Positions 21,841 through 30,936 of a stretch of DNA of 64,000 bases are shown here, piece after piece. The DNA comes from Adiantum capillus-veneris (taxonomy: Eukaryota; Streptophyta; Polypodiopsida; Polypodiales; Pteridaceae). The translations under genes and the position numbers were made by a program. How positions within the stretch are numbered: the first letter of the stretch is position 1; every line of letters starts with the position of its first letter. Under the pieces are notes generated by a model. The model made no database searches, had not been told where the DNA came from, and saw only the letters and a list, made by a program, of their open reading frames with translations. The stretch lies in assembly GCA_014529385.2 (NCBI GenBank), contig CM043966.1:105163087-105227086 (forward strand), in the 5' to 3' direction.

Positions 21841-23884
21841 GAAAGGTAGCTGGGGCATTAGTTAAGCCAAACGGCATAACTCAATACGCAAATATTCTCC
21901 ATTCTGCGGCAAACACTGTTTTGTGTTGATCTTCCATTGCAATTGCCAGTTGGTTGTATCCTGAGAACCCATCCAGAAAGGAATAAGCCCGTTACCTGGC
22001 CACCCTTTCAAGTACATGTTCTATGATTGGCAAGGGATAATTATCCCTTATGGTGGCTGCATTTACCTTTTTGAGGTTTACACACACTCGCAGTTTTTCA
22101 TTCTTTTTGGGGACTACCACAATGGGTGACACCCAATCTGTATGTTCGATTTCATAAATGAATTCAGCTTTCATCAGCTTGTCAATCTCCTCTTTGATTC
22201 GTTTAGCAAATGTGTCATTATATGTATAAGGAATTTGTTTGCTAGGTTTTGCATCCGATTTCAAAAGAATTGTATGTTGACATATCGATGGATCAACCCC
22301 TTTGAGGTCTTTGTAGGACCATGCAAGCACATCTTTATACTTCTTGAGAAGTTGTGTTAGCCGTTCTTCTTCTTCAGGCTCTAAATTGGTTGCGATATAG
22401 ACCGGCTGAGGCTTCTCACATGGTTCCGCGAGATCTATCCTTTTTGTATTTTTTGGCCCATCATAAGATTCTTGGTTTGTTCTTTCCCTGACTGGTGGTG
22501 TCATTATGATTTTTCTGTCCTGGATGGTAAATTTCCGATAGTGTGATGGTACATTCATGTTTCCCTTTTCTGACTCCCCTTTACCATCACTATCTCCCTC
22601 AGTAGTCCATACCTCTCGTAAAGACCGTTTCAGTTCTTGGTATGTCTGTTTACGCTCCAGTTTGGTCCACTCTTGGTCGTTCGTTGTTTCTTTTTTTGAT
22701 TTTTGAGATTTTTGTGATTTTGTTTCTGTTTTATCTTTTCGTACTTGTCTTTTTTCCTCTTGCGTTCTTTTCCTTCGAACTTTTGAGAACCTTCCTGATA
22801 TTTGATCTTTTACACAATCCCCTGCTTTTATAAGCATCAGATAGTGAGTTTTACCTTTTATCCTGGGCATCAGGTTCTCTCTCGCTTTGTTTTCTACCCG
22901 TTTTCTCCTATAGAGTTCTTGGCGTCTAGGGTGCTGATTAGCAAAATCATAAAACTTGATATTCTCTGTTTTTCCCCCACGCTCACTTGAGCTGTCTGAA
23001 CACTCATTATCTGCATCGTTGTTTACTTCCAGATGTTCAGAGGAGTTATAAAACTCTTCTTGTTCTGGTGGTTCTATCGTCTCATCTCCTCCTGGTATAA
23101 TGATTACCATGTAGTAGGGTAGCACATCATAGACATCCTTATCACAAAATTTTGTTGTTGGACTATCTGTAATGGTACAGACATCCAATGTTGCTAGTAT
23201 GTGTTCCCATTCCAGAGGTTCTAAGGCATCTTCAAGAAAAGGTTCCGAAATATACTCCTTGTCCTCAATCGCTCTTTCTAAGATGCATTCCTCTCTTTTT
23301 AGGCTTCCACAATGTGAAGCTCCGCACATCCATAGCTCTTTTTGTTGCCCTAACCATGCTGGGAGTTCCGATCCTGCGACTGTAGCTGAATCAAACTCTT
23401 CCACTGGTGTCTGGTTCACATCCTTGTAACTATGGTCTTTCAGGTGTATTTTGGTTGTTGTCTTGCCATGTCTGAGGTATATGTGGTCGTAACCTCAATC
23501 CTGGACCATCTTCAATTGTCTCATGAATGGTCTTCCCAAAATGATCTCGTAATTGTTCTTTTTGTCGAAATCGACTATTGCAAATGTATGCTCATACTCG
23601 ATTCCATACGAAGTGACAATCACTTTTTCTAAGAGCCCCAGAGGCTTCTCCATGAACCCATCTGCCAATTGCAATTTCATTCTGGTAGCTCTTAAAGCTG
23701 GTTTTTTCCATTTTTTCCAGATTTCTTTGGTGGCGATAGCAACCCCAGCTCCACTGTCAAGAATAGCTTTGGAAACTACTCCTTGGAATTCTACTGGTAG
23801 CGTGGTGTTTCCATCTTCTCCCTCGGAATACTCTCCAACTTTGTTTAATGGTACTGGCCTAGTGTTTAGTTGAGGCATGTCCAA
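21841..23884 (-). pseudogene. pol: Gypsy pol: first retropepsin and N-terminal half of reverse transcriptase (G1a)
   Basis: Protease (23884-23495): AILDSGAGVAIATKEIW with D-S-G active site, then ITSYGIEYEHTF-type and EIILGRPFM motifs. Protease and RT share a frame, separated by TGA after KMVQD; the G3 homologue reads KMVQDWG there, so this is TGG to TGA. The linker has a conserved AWL...LWMCGASHC segment. RT begins PIVVVPKKNEKLRVCVNL, NYPLPIIEHVLERV, continues after a TAA near 21992 with YSFLDGFSGYNQLAI and VMPFGLTNAPATFQ (preceded by a TGA), and is cut off there. The YxDD palm motif is absent. The first codon at 23884 is TTG, so the protease is probably reached by frameshift from gag, which is in another frame. 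Confidence 0.93.
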
Positions 23885-23991
23885 TTCTCTGATCCCTTCC
23901 TAAAGCTTTGAGGTGGGGTCTTTCACTCCAAATTTTTCTAGGCATTCTCCTACTGTGGTCCACATGTTTGGTCGTAACCTTAGGAGTTCGG

Positions 23992-26631
23992 CTAATGTGA
24001 TTGTGCATGCCACCGGGGTGGCAATAACTCAATCAACCCTTGTGAATCCATCAGTTTGATAGAAGAAAGTCTTTGAGATGGGATTTCTCTCACCTCAGAC
24101 TTGGCTTCATACTCTCCTAGGTAAGAGGGTAGAGTTTTCAACGAGTTTGATTGGCTGTGCCTCGAACTAATTGATCCCTGGTCTCCCCCTTGTGAATGTA
24201 TGTCAAAGTTCACTTGTGATCTTGCATTAAATTCTTCAATAGGAGGTAAGATCTCATTTTTCTCTTTTCTCGTGCTGTTCATGTGGTTACTCACCCTGTT
24301 AGCCTCGTTGGCCTCACGAATTTGCTTCCACAGATCATCTAGACCGTTACAGTCCTTACCCATTTCTGTCAATGTTTTAGGATGGAACCCGTCACTTGCC
24401 TCATCTATTGTATTTGGCACTATGATAGGCTGTCCTTTGGACTCATAGGCATTTGTGAGTCTTTCCTTCGTTTCTACTTGTTCCTCTAAAGCTGGTTGGA
24501 TAGGGGTTGGAGCTGGTACCTCATGCCAATTTGCAGGTTTACCAAGCGGGTTTTCTATCAAAGATTGAGCTGTTTCAATCATCTTTCTACACATTTTCAA
24601 CCTCTGTTTTTCTACTTCAGCATATGGAAAAGTCATCCATCTTTGCTCTTGGGTTTGGTTCTTTTTGAGTCTGGCTTCATAAGCTTTTAGACGTGCATCC
24701 AATTGCTCATTTACCTTGTCTGCGAGTACTGATCCTCCTGATCCTGCGCTTTTGGGCTCTGCCATTTTCTTGGGTGCTATGGTTTCTGTGGTGTGTGAGC
24801 TTAAGCTAGCTAGATCCTCTAACCGCTCTAATCTATCCTTTGTGTGTTTTAACTCCTTGGATAGAGCTGTTTGCTCTCGTTCTTTCCTTGCTTTCATACG
24901 CGCCTTTCTAGCTTTCCAAGTGCTTCTCTGATTTTTCGTTTCTGAACTTGGGGCATCGGTTTTTGGCTCTTCAATTATGGGTTCGTTCATCATTCTTTGA
25001 GCTTGGGCTCGTGTCACCGCCTGAATAGGTATGATTGTTTCATTTTCTGACCCTCCACTAGGGCAATCAGGAATCAAATGAGTAACTCCACACTCGATGC
25101 AATATGCGTTGCCTCTAATGATTTCATCATGAGGACAGTCTCTTAGCCAATGGTCTCCACCACACTTGTAGCAGTGTCCTTTAGGCTGTTGAGGTGCTCC
25201 TTGAGATCCTCTTTGTTGGTATGCATGTCTCTGTCCACCCATGCCTCCGTTGGCTATGAACAACAATGTTCGTTCATCTAAGCTATATCTTCCTTCTCCT
25301 GCTGCCTGTGCAGCTGTTGGTGGTCCTGTATTTCCTATCATGCTCCATGGTTTTGGTGTCAAGGGTTCTTCCAGTGGATAATAGACAGGGTTTTCCGCAT
25401 ATCCATTTGGATCTTCATAATATGCATGCATAGGCACCAAAGACTTCTCTTCTGATTCGGTTATAGTTGGTGTGTATCTTATGCCGACTGGTCGTAATCC
25501 TGGTAGGGGTGGTTGTTGCCCCAACATTGGATATGGTCTTTCTACACCTACAGGTCCTGGTAGGTTGCCTGCTTGATACCTAGGCATCGGTGGAACTTGA
25601 GGAGAAGTTACATGAGCTTGGGGAGCGTAAGGTCTCTCTCTCACATATCCTTTGTTATAATAACATTCCTCCGTCCCATGGTTTGTCCATTTTTGTTCAA
25701 TAGCACACCACTTGGGCTGTTTAGCCTGGGGTTTGGCGTACAAGTTAATCTTTTTTAGCACTTCCTCTACAAGCTGCTCCTGGTTTATAACTACTTCTCC
25801 TTTCTGGGCTATCTTAGAAGACTTGCTTCCACTTTGTTGTGAAGATGAATCATCGTCAAGATCCTTGAACTCACCCTCTTTGTAGACCGCACAATTGTCT
25901 ACAATGTAAAGAGCCTCCTTGGTTAACTCATTCAACGTCGTGCTCTTCTTCATATGTAAGTCCTTCTGGAGATCTGCATTCCTTAGTCCTTGGATAAATA
26001 TAAGCATAAGGCTGGACTGAGTTGGCAGCTCTTCCAGAGGGCAGAACTTAACATATCTTTTTAGTCTTAGGGCTGCCTTTCTCACAGATTCCCCGTCTTT
26101 CTGTTTGAATTTATGGATTTGTGAGATGGTATTATGAGCTATCCCCCTTTGTGAGAATTCCTCGATAAACTCGTCAAACACATCCTCCATAGACTCAAAG
26201 TCTCTACGCTCCACAGAGTCAAACCAAGTAACAGCGTTATCCTCTAGGGTTAGTCCAAACCCTGCAAATTCGGTAGGGAAGTCTAACACCTCTTCCGCTC
26301 TAATTACACGCACAAAGGCTACTACATGATCTCTGCTTCCTGTGTATTTCTTGTTTACCCATTTTTGCATTTGAGAAGGTCTAAGTCTACGATGATCTAC
26401 AAACCTCATCATTGGATCTCCACGTCCTAATCGATATACCTCCTCTGGTCTTCTGTAGTAAGCTGGTTCCTCTCCCAATGGTGCTCCTAAGCCATAATTT
26501 CTAACAGTTCTTACAAGAGATGGTTCATCTCTTCGAACTCGTTCTATGGGTGGTCTTCCAGGCTCTATTGACCCTTGAGTCTTTGGCTTACTCTCTCCTT
26601 GATACCTTGAATAGAGTGGTGGTTCTTGCAA
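23992..26631 (-). CDS. gag: Gag polyprotein of G1a (879 codons open)
   Basis: Open for 879 codons without a stop, unusual among these remnants. The capsid-type retrotransposon gag domain lies at about residues 75-250 (TWFDSVERRDFESMEDVF, EFSQRGIAHNTISQIHKF). Two zinc knuckles follow near residues 505 and 530: CYKCGGDHWLRDC and CIECGVTHLIPDC, the first CX2CX4HX4C. Basic coiled-coil-prone sequence follows (KARMKARKEREQ, DRLERLEDL). The first open codon is TTG, not ATG, and the frame is in phase with ORF0 upstream across a single TGA, so ORF0 and gag were probably one protein or linked by readthrough. The first protease downstream is in another frame. Confidence 0.9.
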   Translation of the reverse strand: MQEPPLYSRYQGESKPKTQGSIEPGRPPIERVRRDEPSLVRTVRNYGLGAPLGEEPAYYRRPEEVYRLGRGDPMMRFVDHRRLRPSQMQKWVNKKYTGSRDHVVAFVRVIRAEEVLDFPTEFAGFGLTLEDNAVTWFDSVERRDFESMEDVFDEFIEEFSQRGIAHNTISQIHKFKQKDGESVRKAALRLKRYVKFCPLEELPTQSSLMLIFIQGLRNADLQKDLHMKKSTTLNELTKEALYIVDNCAVYKEGEFKDLDDDSSSQQSGSKSSKIAQKGEVVINQEQLVEEVLKKINLYAKPQAKQPKWCAIEQKWTNHGTEECYYNKGYVRERPYAPQAHVTSPQVPPMPRYQAGNLPGPVGVERPYPMLGQQPPLPGLRPVGIRYTPTITESEEKSLVPMHAYYEDPNGYAENPVYYPLEEPLTPKPWSMIGNTGPPTAAQAAGEGRYSLDERTLLFIANGGMGGQRHAYQQRGSQGAPQQPKGHCYKCGGDHWLRDCPHDEIIRGNAYCIECGVTHLIPDCPSGGSENETIIPIQAVTRAQAQRMMNEPIIEEPKTDAPSSETKNQRSTWKARKARMKARKEREQTALSKELKHTKDRLERLEDLASLSSHTTETIAPKKMAEPKSAGSGGSVLADKVNEQLDARLKAYEARLKKNQTQEQRWMTFPYAEVEKQRLKMCRKMIETAQSLIENPLGKPANWHEVPAPTPIQPALEEQVETKERLTNAYESKGQPIIVPNTIDEASDGFHPKTLTEMGKDCNGLDDLWKQIREANEANRVSNHMNSTRKEKNEILPPIEEFNARSQVNFDIHSQGGDQGSISSRHSQSNSLKTLPSYLGEYEAKSEVREIPSQRLSSIKLMDSQGLIELLPPRWHAQSH

Positions 26632-26643
26632 ATCCTTTAGCCC

Positions 26644-27447
26644 TCATGCGGCTTGATAACCATCTCCGTTTCGGTCTTGCTCCAATGTTGCACTCTGTCG
26701 AAGCCATGCCTGCAATGATGGCTGAGTTGCTGGTGGGTTTTGGTTGTTGAATGTCTGCGGTCGGGTAGACTGTGAGGTAGCGTCATACTCCTCTAAAAAG
26801 GGATTTGTAGACTTGCTAGGGGTGTAGGTGGCTCTTGGCACTTCATCGGGGACATATGTTGATGCTCCTGCAACTGTTGCCTTTTCTACCTCCTCTGGGA
26901 GAATACGTTGGTATTCCCGCCCGTACCTATCAACAAAAACTATATCCTTCCCCATAGCAGTTTCATAAGAGAATAAGTAAAGAACCTTGTCTTTGCTTAA
27001 CTCGGTTAAGTACGGTTCTTTGCAGCGAAAGTAAGAGACTATTCCCTCGCTCTCATGCTTGTAGATTCCCACGTTCTCATTATAAGTTGAAACCCTGGTT
27101 GTTTTCTTATCATACATAAAAATTGCTCCAGGTCGATCAATGTTTGGTGGCGATTCTTGAGTTTTTGAAACCATTTTTCCCTTTGCCACATTATCTCCAT
27201 ATGTGTTGTAATCTTCAGGGTTACTAACTATCAAATAGTGGTTCCCCTTTTCGTCGCGGAATCTATATCCATCATCATAGACTCGAATTATCTCCAATCT
27301 CTGAGCCGGTATTTCTTCAATACAAATGCACTTGCGCCCTCGATAATCAGAATAGACTAGGGCTCCCCTCGAGTTTGTTCCTTCTAAGAAGATCACAGTG
27401 AACTTGGAATCATTCAAAGGATTTAGGGAGGTGCTTTCTCCTGGCAT
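26644..27447 (-). CDS. ORF0 upstream of gag, in phase with it (267 codons)
   Basis: ATG at 27447 opens a 267-residue frame ending in TGA 13 bases before the gag frame, same phase. The product is mixed alpha/beta-like with FTVIFLEGTNSRGAL, ECICIEE-like and IVFVDRYGREYQRI segments, then a Pro/Ser/Thr-rich tail (STNPFLEEYDATSQSTR). I do not recognise the family. Because TGA can arise from CGA or TGG, the two frames may originally have been a single N-terminally extended gag. Some plant Gypsy lineages (Tat/Ogre) carry an ORF before gag; whether this is related needs a profile search. Confidence 0.65.
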   Translation of the reverse strand: MPGESTSLNPLNDSKFTVIFLEGTNSRGALVYSDYRGRKCICIEEIPAQRLEIIRVYDDGYRFRDEKGNHYLIVSNPEDYNTYGDNVAKGKMVSKTQESPPNIDRPGAIFMYDKKTTRVSTYNENVGIYKHESEGIVSYFRCKEPYLTELSKDKVLYLFSYETAMGKDIVFVDRYGREYQRILPEEVEKATVAGASTYVPDEVPRATYTPSKSTNPFLEEYDATSQSTRPQTFNNQNPPATQPSLQAWLRQSATLEQDRNGDGYQAA

Positions 27448-29222
27448 TGGTCAGTCATAGGTAAAACCTCCTGGCTGTTGGCTACCCATCATGAAGAAAG
27501 ATTTGTATGACGAAGTGTCAGCATCACTACCCTCCTCAATAATCGGTGCTAGTGGATCTAGCCTTGCCTAAGTTACACTCTCTTCGGTGGACACTAAGCT
27601 ACCTTGGTCATCTGCCACCTTCTGGTCTCTAAAAATGTATCTTCCTGACCTTAAATTCATCAAACTTATTAATGCAATTTCTCACAAATCCAACCACTCA
27701 CCTAGCAATGGATCAGTCTACGCACAACTTCTTGCTTTGCTGCTGAATATACCTGTACACAAGCGTTTAATTTCGGCAATCAAATCAAAGCATCTAACCA
27801 CTAGAGGTTATCTTAGTAATGATTGGTATAACTGGAGAGTTAATCTCAACCACTACTGTATTTTATACACTGCTGATGTTCTAGATTAGGTCTGCTAATC
27901 TGGAAATGTACTTCCCTCGGATGTTGGTCAATTTATGAAAGAAAGAAAAAAGGTCCGATTTCAGTCTTTGCTCCGTCAAATGGAAAAACAAGGTCCAAAT
28001 TCACTTCTGAAAGAAGTTCTGGAACCCTTAAGCCAAATGGAACCTCACTGTCTAAGCCCAATCAAATTTTCTCTTCACTAAGCTTCAGTAGACATCCTAC
28101 GCGTAGGATGTCTCCTGCTCTGTTTTGCCTGGATTTTTGCACTATGAATTCCCCTTGATGTGCTTAGTCCACATATGTTTTTACTTTTTGATTTGGACAC
28201 CTATAAGCTAGTCAATGGATCAGAAATCTGTTCCGACAGCTGTTGTTGGTCTTGATCAGTCTAATCAACTCCAATTTGGACCAAAATTAACTAGGAGGTT
28301 TGCCTCAGGCTATACAAAATCTTGCTATGCCCACAGACAGTATCTGGCTTCATTTTCTTGCTTTAGACATCCTACACGTAGGATGTCTTTTTGACCAGAA
28401 TGGCTTCAAATGCAAAGCACATGCTCCCCACTTTGGTATGCTCAAAATTAGGTTTGGAGTGCAAAATCGCACAGATAACATCCTACGCGTAGGATGTCTT
28501 TTTGGCTTGTTTGACCCCAGACTTGACCCATAGCTTCCCCTTGATGTTAGCAACCCAGTGGTATGCTTAGATTTTGGTTTCGATTTCAAAAATCCCCAAT
28601 TTTAGCTGTTCTAGCCTTTTTCAGTCAAAAGTGCTAAAGTTTGCTTTGAACCCAATTTTCTCACCCAAATGAGATGAAACCTCTCTCAGTCACTCAATAT
28701 GTCATGCAACCATCCTATGGTTTTGGTCCTAAAATAATGCTTTGGCACAATTTGGGTAGGATGTTTGGCAATTTCAGTCTATCTGGCATTATCCTGTCAA
28801 GATAAGGTCAAATTTCCACTTTCTAGGTGAAAATAGGGTAAACCCCACCTTCTGAACACACTGGTCAACTCAAAATTCCAAAATTCCCACTAGATTAGCA
28901 TGCAGACATCCTACGTGTAGGATGTCTCCTGGCTTAAAATTAAATTTTTTTCTGACAGAAATGCTCCCGATGCTCTGCAGCTCTGTCAGAAACACTCTCA
29001 GTAACTTTTGGACTTCTCTTCAGCTTTCAAACACACTTTTGCGTCTTATTGCGTCTTTTACAACCTTGTGATGAATCTACCAAGCAAGTATACATGCATG
29101 AAATGCTCTAGATCCTGAATCATGATGTCCTACTTACTCTACTCCTACTCATCATGTGAAATGGTGATAATGGTGTTTTGGTTGCTTCATGGCCTCTCCG
29201 GACTCTCAAGCTCTCCTCTCCA
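27448..29222 (-). other. 5' leader of G1a (non-coding, ~1.8 kb)
   Basis: No convincing ORF. It contains four copies of the 24-bp palindrome in less regular spacing than the internal leader. Short phrases after the palindromes (CCTTGATGT, TTTTGATTTGGACA) echo the internal-leader units. A primer-binding site should lie at the LTR side but is lost with the LTR truncation. Confidence 0.6.
28090..28927. repeat. Four 24-bp palindromes in the 5' leader (G1a)
   Basis: 28090-28113 is perfect (AGACATCCTACG plus its reverse complement); 28365-28388 and 28904-28927 have one central mismatch; 28476-28499 has two changes at the outer left arm (TAACATCC). Spacings are 275, 111 and 428 bp. Confidence 0.92.
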
Positions 29223-29572
29223 CACTCGATTCCGACCACCGGTGCACACGTAGCGTCAAGATGAAGCTCACACACTCTCTCTCTCTCGTACACAGTACGC
29301 TCACTCACAGACTTCGAAACTTTTAAAAATGACAAAAGGTTTTTTCATTAAGGTCAAAAAGTGGTATAAATACCTTACAATTCTCAAACCCTAAAGTTCC
29401 AAATTAATTATCTACTCAATCTAAATGTCAAAACTGGGATACAATCTGGAAACTTCTGTATGCCCCAATATTTACAAGGTGAAATGTCGAGTTTTCTCAA
29501 TAAATGAATAATTACAAAAAATGAGAATCTGCCAAGCAGTCAATTTTCGTAGGGTGTGTCCAGCTTCTAACA
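29223..29572 (-). repeat. 5' LTR of G1a, truncated to ~350 bp
   Basis: Matches 13609-13952 of the other LTR and ends CTTCTAACA before the AGTAC target duplication. The remaining ~580 bp (the part next to the leader, including R-U5 and the PBS) are missing. The break is at CACTCGA, the same LTR position at which the G1b LTR is broken. Confidence 0.9.
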
Positions 29573-29577
29573 AGTAC

Positions 29578-29879
29578 CATCTTCACTGGTGACAAATATG
29601 AAATTCCTATTTATAGCAAGGGATCTATGGAGTTTATCCTTGATGGCAGAGGGGATACACATACCTCCCATGTACTTTATGCTCAGAAGCTGGGATTTCA
29701 TCTAATGTCTATGCATGAGGTGTGAAAGCTTTGCATGGAGGTGATTTTTACAAAGGACGCGGTATCTATTTGGGATCGGCAGTCCCACAAAGAGGTTAGA
29801 GGGGGCTCAGTGGAGAATGGACTCTACAGGCTCCATGCTCTTTCTTCAGTGAAACAGATACCTACAGATGATCTTTGGA
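29578..29879 (+). pseudogene. Copia C2 copy A, continuation of protease region
   Basis: Picks up the Copia sequence exactly where 13025 stops: CATCTTCACTGGTGACAAAT, then IPIYSKGSMEFILDG and LYAQKLGFHLMSMHEV in frame, then a degenerate tail ending TTTGGA at the G2 LTR. It aligns with 45940-46233 in copy B. Confidence 0.9.
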
Positions 29880-30836
29880 TGTTGGCGATCACCGCAATCG
29901 AACAATGCAGCCTAGCGAGAACTCAAACCAAGTTAAATATTTCAATCCGAGGACATAGCCGACCCGACTAGTGCATGGAAACGTTGAATGCAATACCCAA
30001 ACGACAATGCATTGAGGAGAGAGTTGTCACTCTCAAGCAAGGAAGCAACTAAGTGGAAAACGCTTAAGTCTCCCATGAGGTCTAACTAACACTCAAATGG
30101 TCGTATACGGGTCACATGAACTCCAAATGACATTTAACTTGAGATTGGGGGTCTATAGGCTATAAGCAGTAGGCTCCCAATACTAAAACCTTCAAATCTC
30201 ACAGTCGGATAGATGAGCAACCCCAATTGTTTCCACCTCTCAAATTCACAAAAAATGATGAATGAGGGGTCGTTTGGCTTCTCCGAAAACCTACTTACCT
30301 CTTTCCATGCTTAGTTTTACTTAAAACACCATTAACAACACAAAACAAGCACTTAAACACACTAGGCGGCCTAGAGCTAAAACCACTCATTGCGTCGCAC
30401 GCGTGCACGTGCGCACACACACACTCAAACATAGCACATTGAACATGTACATGATGCCAAGAGAATGAGGAAGCAACACATGAAGTTTCATTAGCAATGA
30501 TTACTGGTACGAGGAGTAGTGAGCGTGCAAGCTTAGGCGTACTCTTCACTACGTAAGCTCTAAAGTAAAAAGAGCCCTTTGATAATTACAAATTTTGGCT
30601 TATATACCTAAGATAGAGAAATTGGGTTTTTTGGCTAGAAAGGGATAAGTATCTCCAAAATGTGATGGGCTCTGGCATTTAGCCTCTTCATTAAGTACAA
30701 AACTGGTTTGAAAATAATCAAACTCTTTCGAGTTCAGGATTTACAATGCAAGCTTAGGTGGAAAATAAATAAGCGAGGGAAAAGTGGTTTTGTTGGCCCA
30801 TCCAGATAGGCATGATTGGGCTCCTTCGCTTCAACA
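29880..30836 (-). repeat. LTR of Gypsy family G2 (957 bp) inside Copia C2 copy A
   Basis: Begins TGTTGGCGATCACC and ends CTTCAACA; GCGAGAACTCA near its start is shared with the G1 LTR, showing the families are related. The solo LTR at 46234-47596 is the same LTR at the same Copia position. It is preceded by TTGGA, the presumed target duplication. CA-rich sequence near 30410-30430 and a decayed 84-codon minus ORF have no coding support. Confidence 0.85.
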
Positions 30837-30873
30837 CTCCCCCCTCCTGACTTCTTGTCGTCCCTGACAAGAA
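30837..30873 (-). promoter_or_regulatory. Polypurine tract and adjoining hairpin of G2
   Basis: Coding-strand AGGAGGGGGGAG abuts the LTR start. Next to it, TTCTTGTC-GTCCCT-GACAAGAA (30852-30873) forms a perfect 8-bp stem. The stem differs from G1 by paired substitutions. Confidence 0.8.
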
Positions 30874-30936
30874 TTCAATCTTTTAGCCGGGGCTTTCTTT
30901 GCTTTTTCTTGTCGACATACTGCTGGAAGGCCAACA

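Larger units (their letters stand above)
13026..29572 (-). mobile_element. Ty3/Gypsy-type LTR retrotransposon G1a (16.5 kb)
   Basis: Coding strand is minus. Order in sense direction: truncated 5' LTR (29572-29223), leader with palindromes, ORF0, gag, first retropepsin, N-terminal half of RT, a deletion, integrase C-terminus, second retropepsin with WIPK repeats, internal polypurine tract, second palindrome leader, long coiled-coil ORF, hairpin, polypurine tract, 3' LTR (13952-13026). Ends are TGTTAG...CCAACA on the coding strand, with a 5-bp target duplication inside Copia C2. RT-type, gag style and domain order place it in Ty3/Gypsy; I cannot name the lineage. It is non-functional: RT catalytic motif, RNase H and integrase core are deleted. 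Confidence 0.92.

Noticed and set aside
13026-29572. Endogenous pararetrovirus (Caulimoviridae)
   Set aside because: LTRs with TG...CA ends, a target duplication, PPT at the LTR and an integrase in the sister copy identify an LTR retrotransposon.
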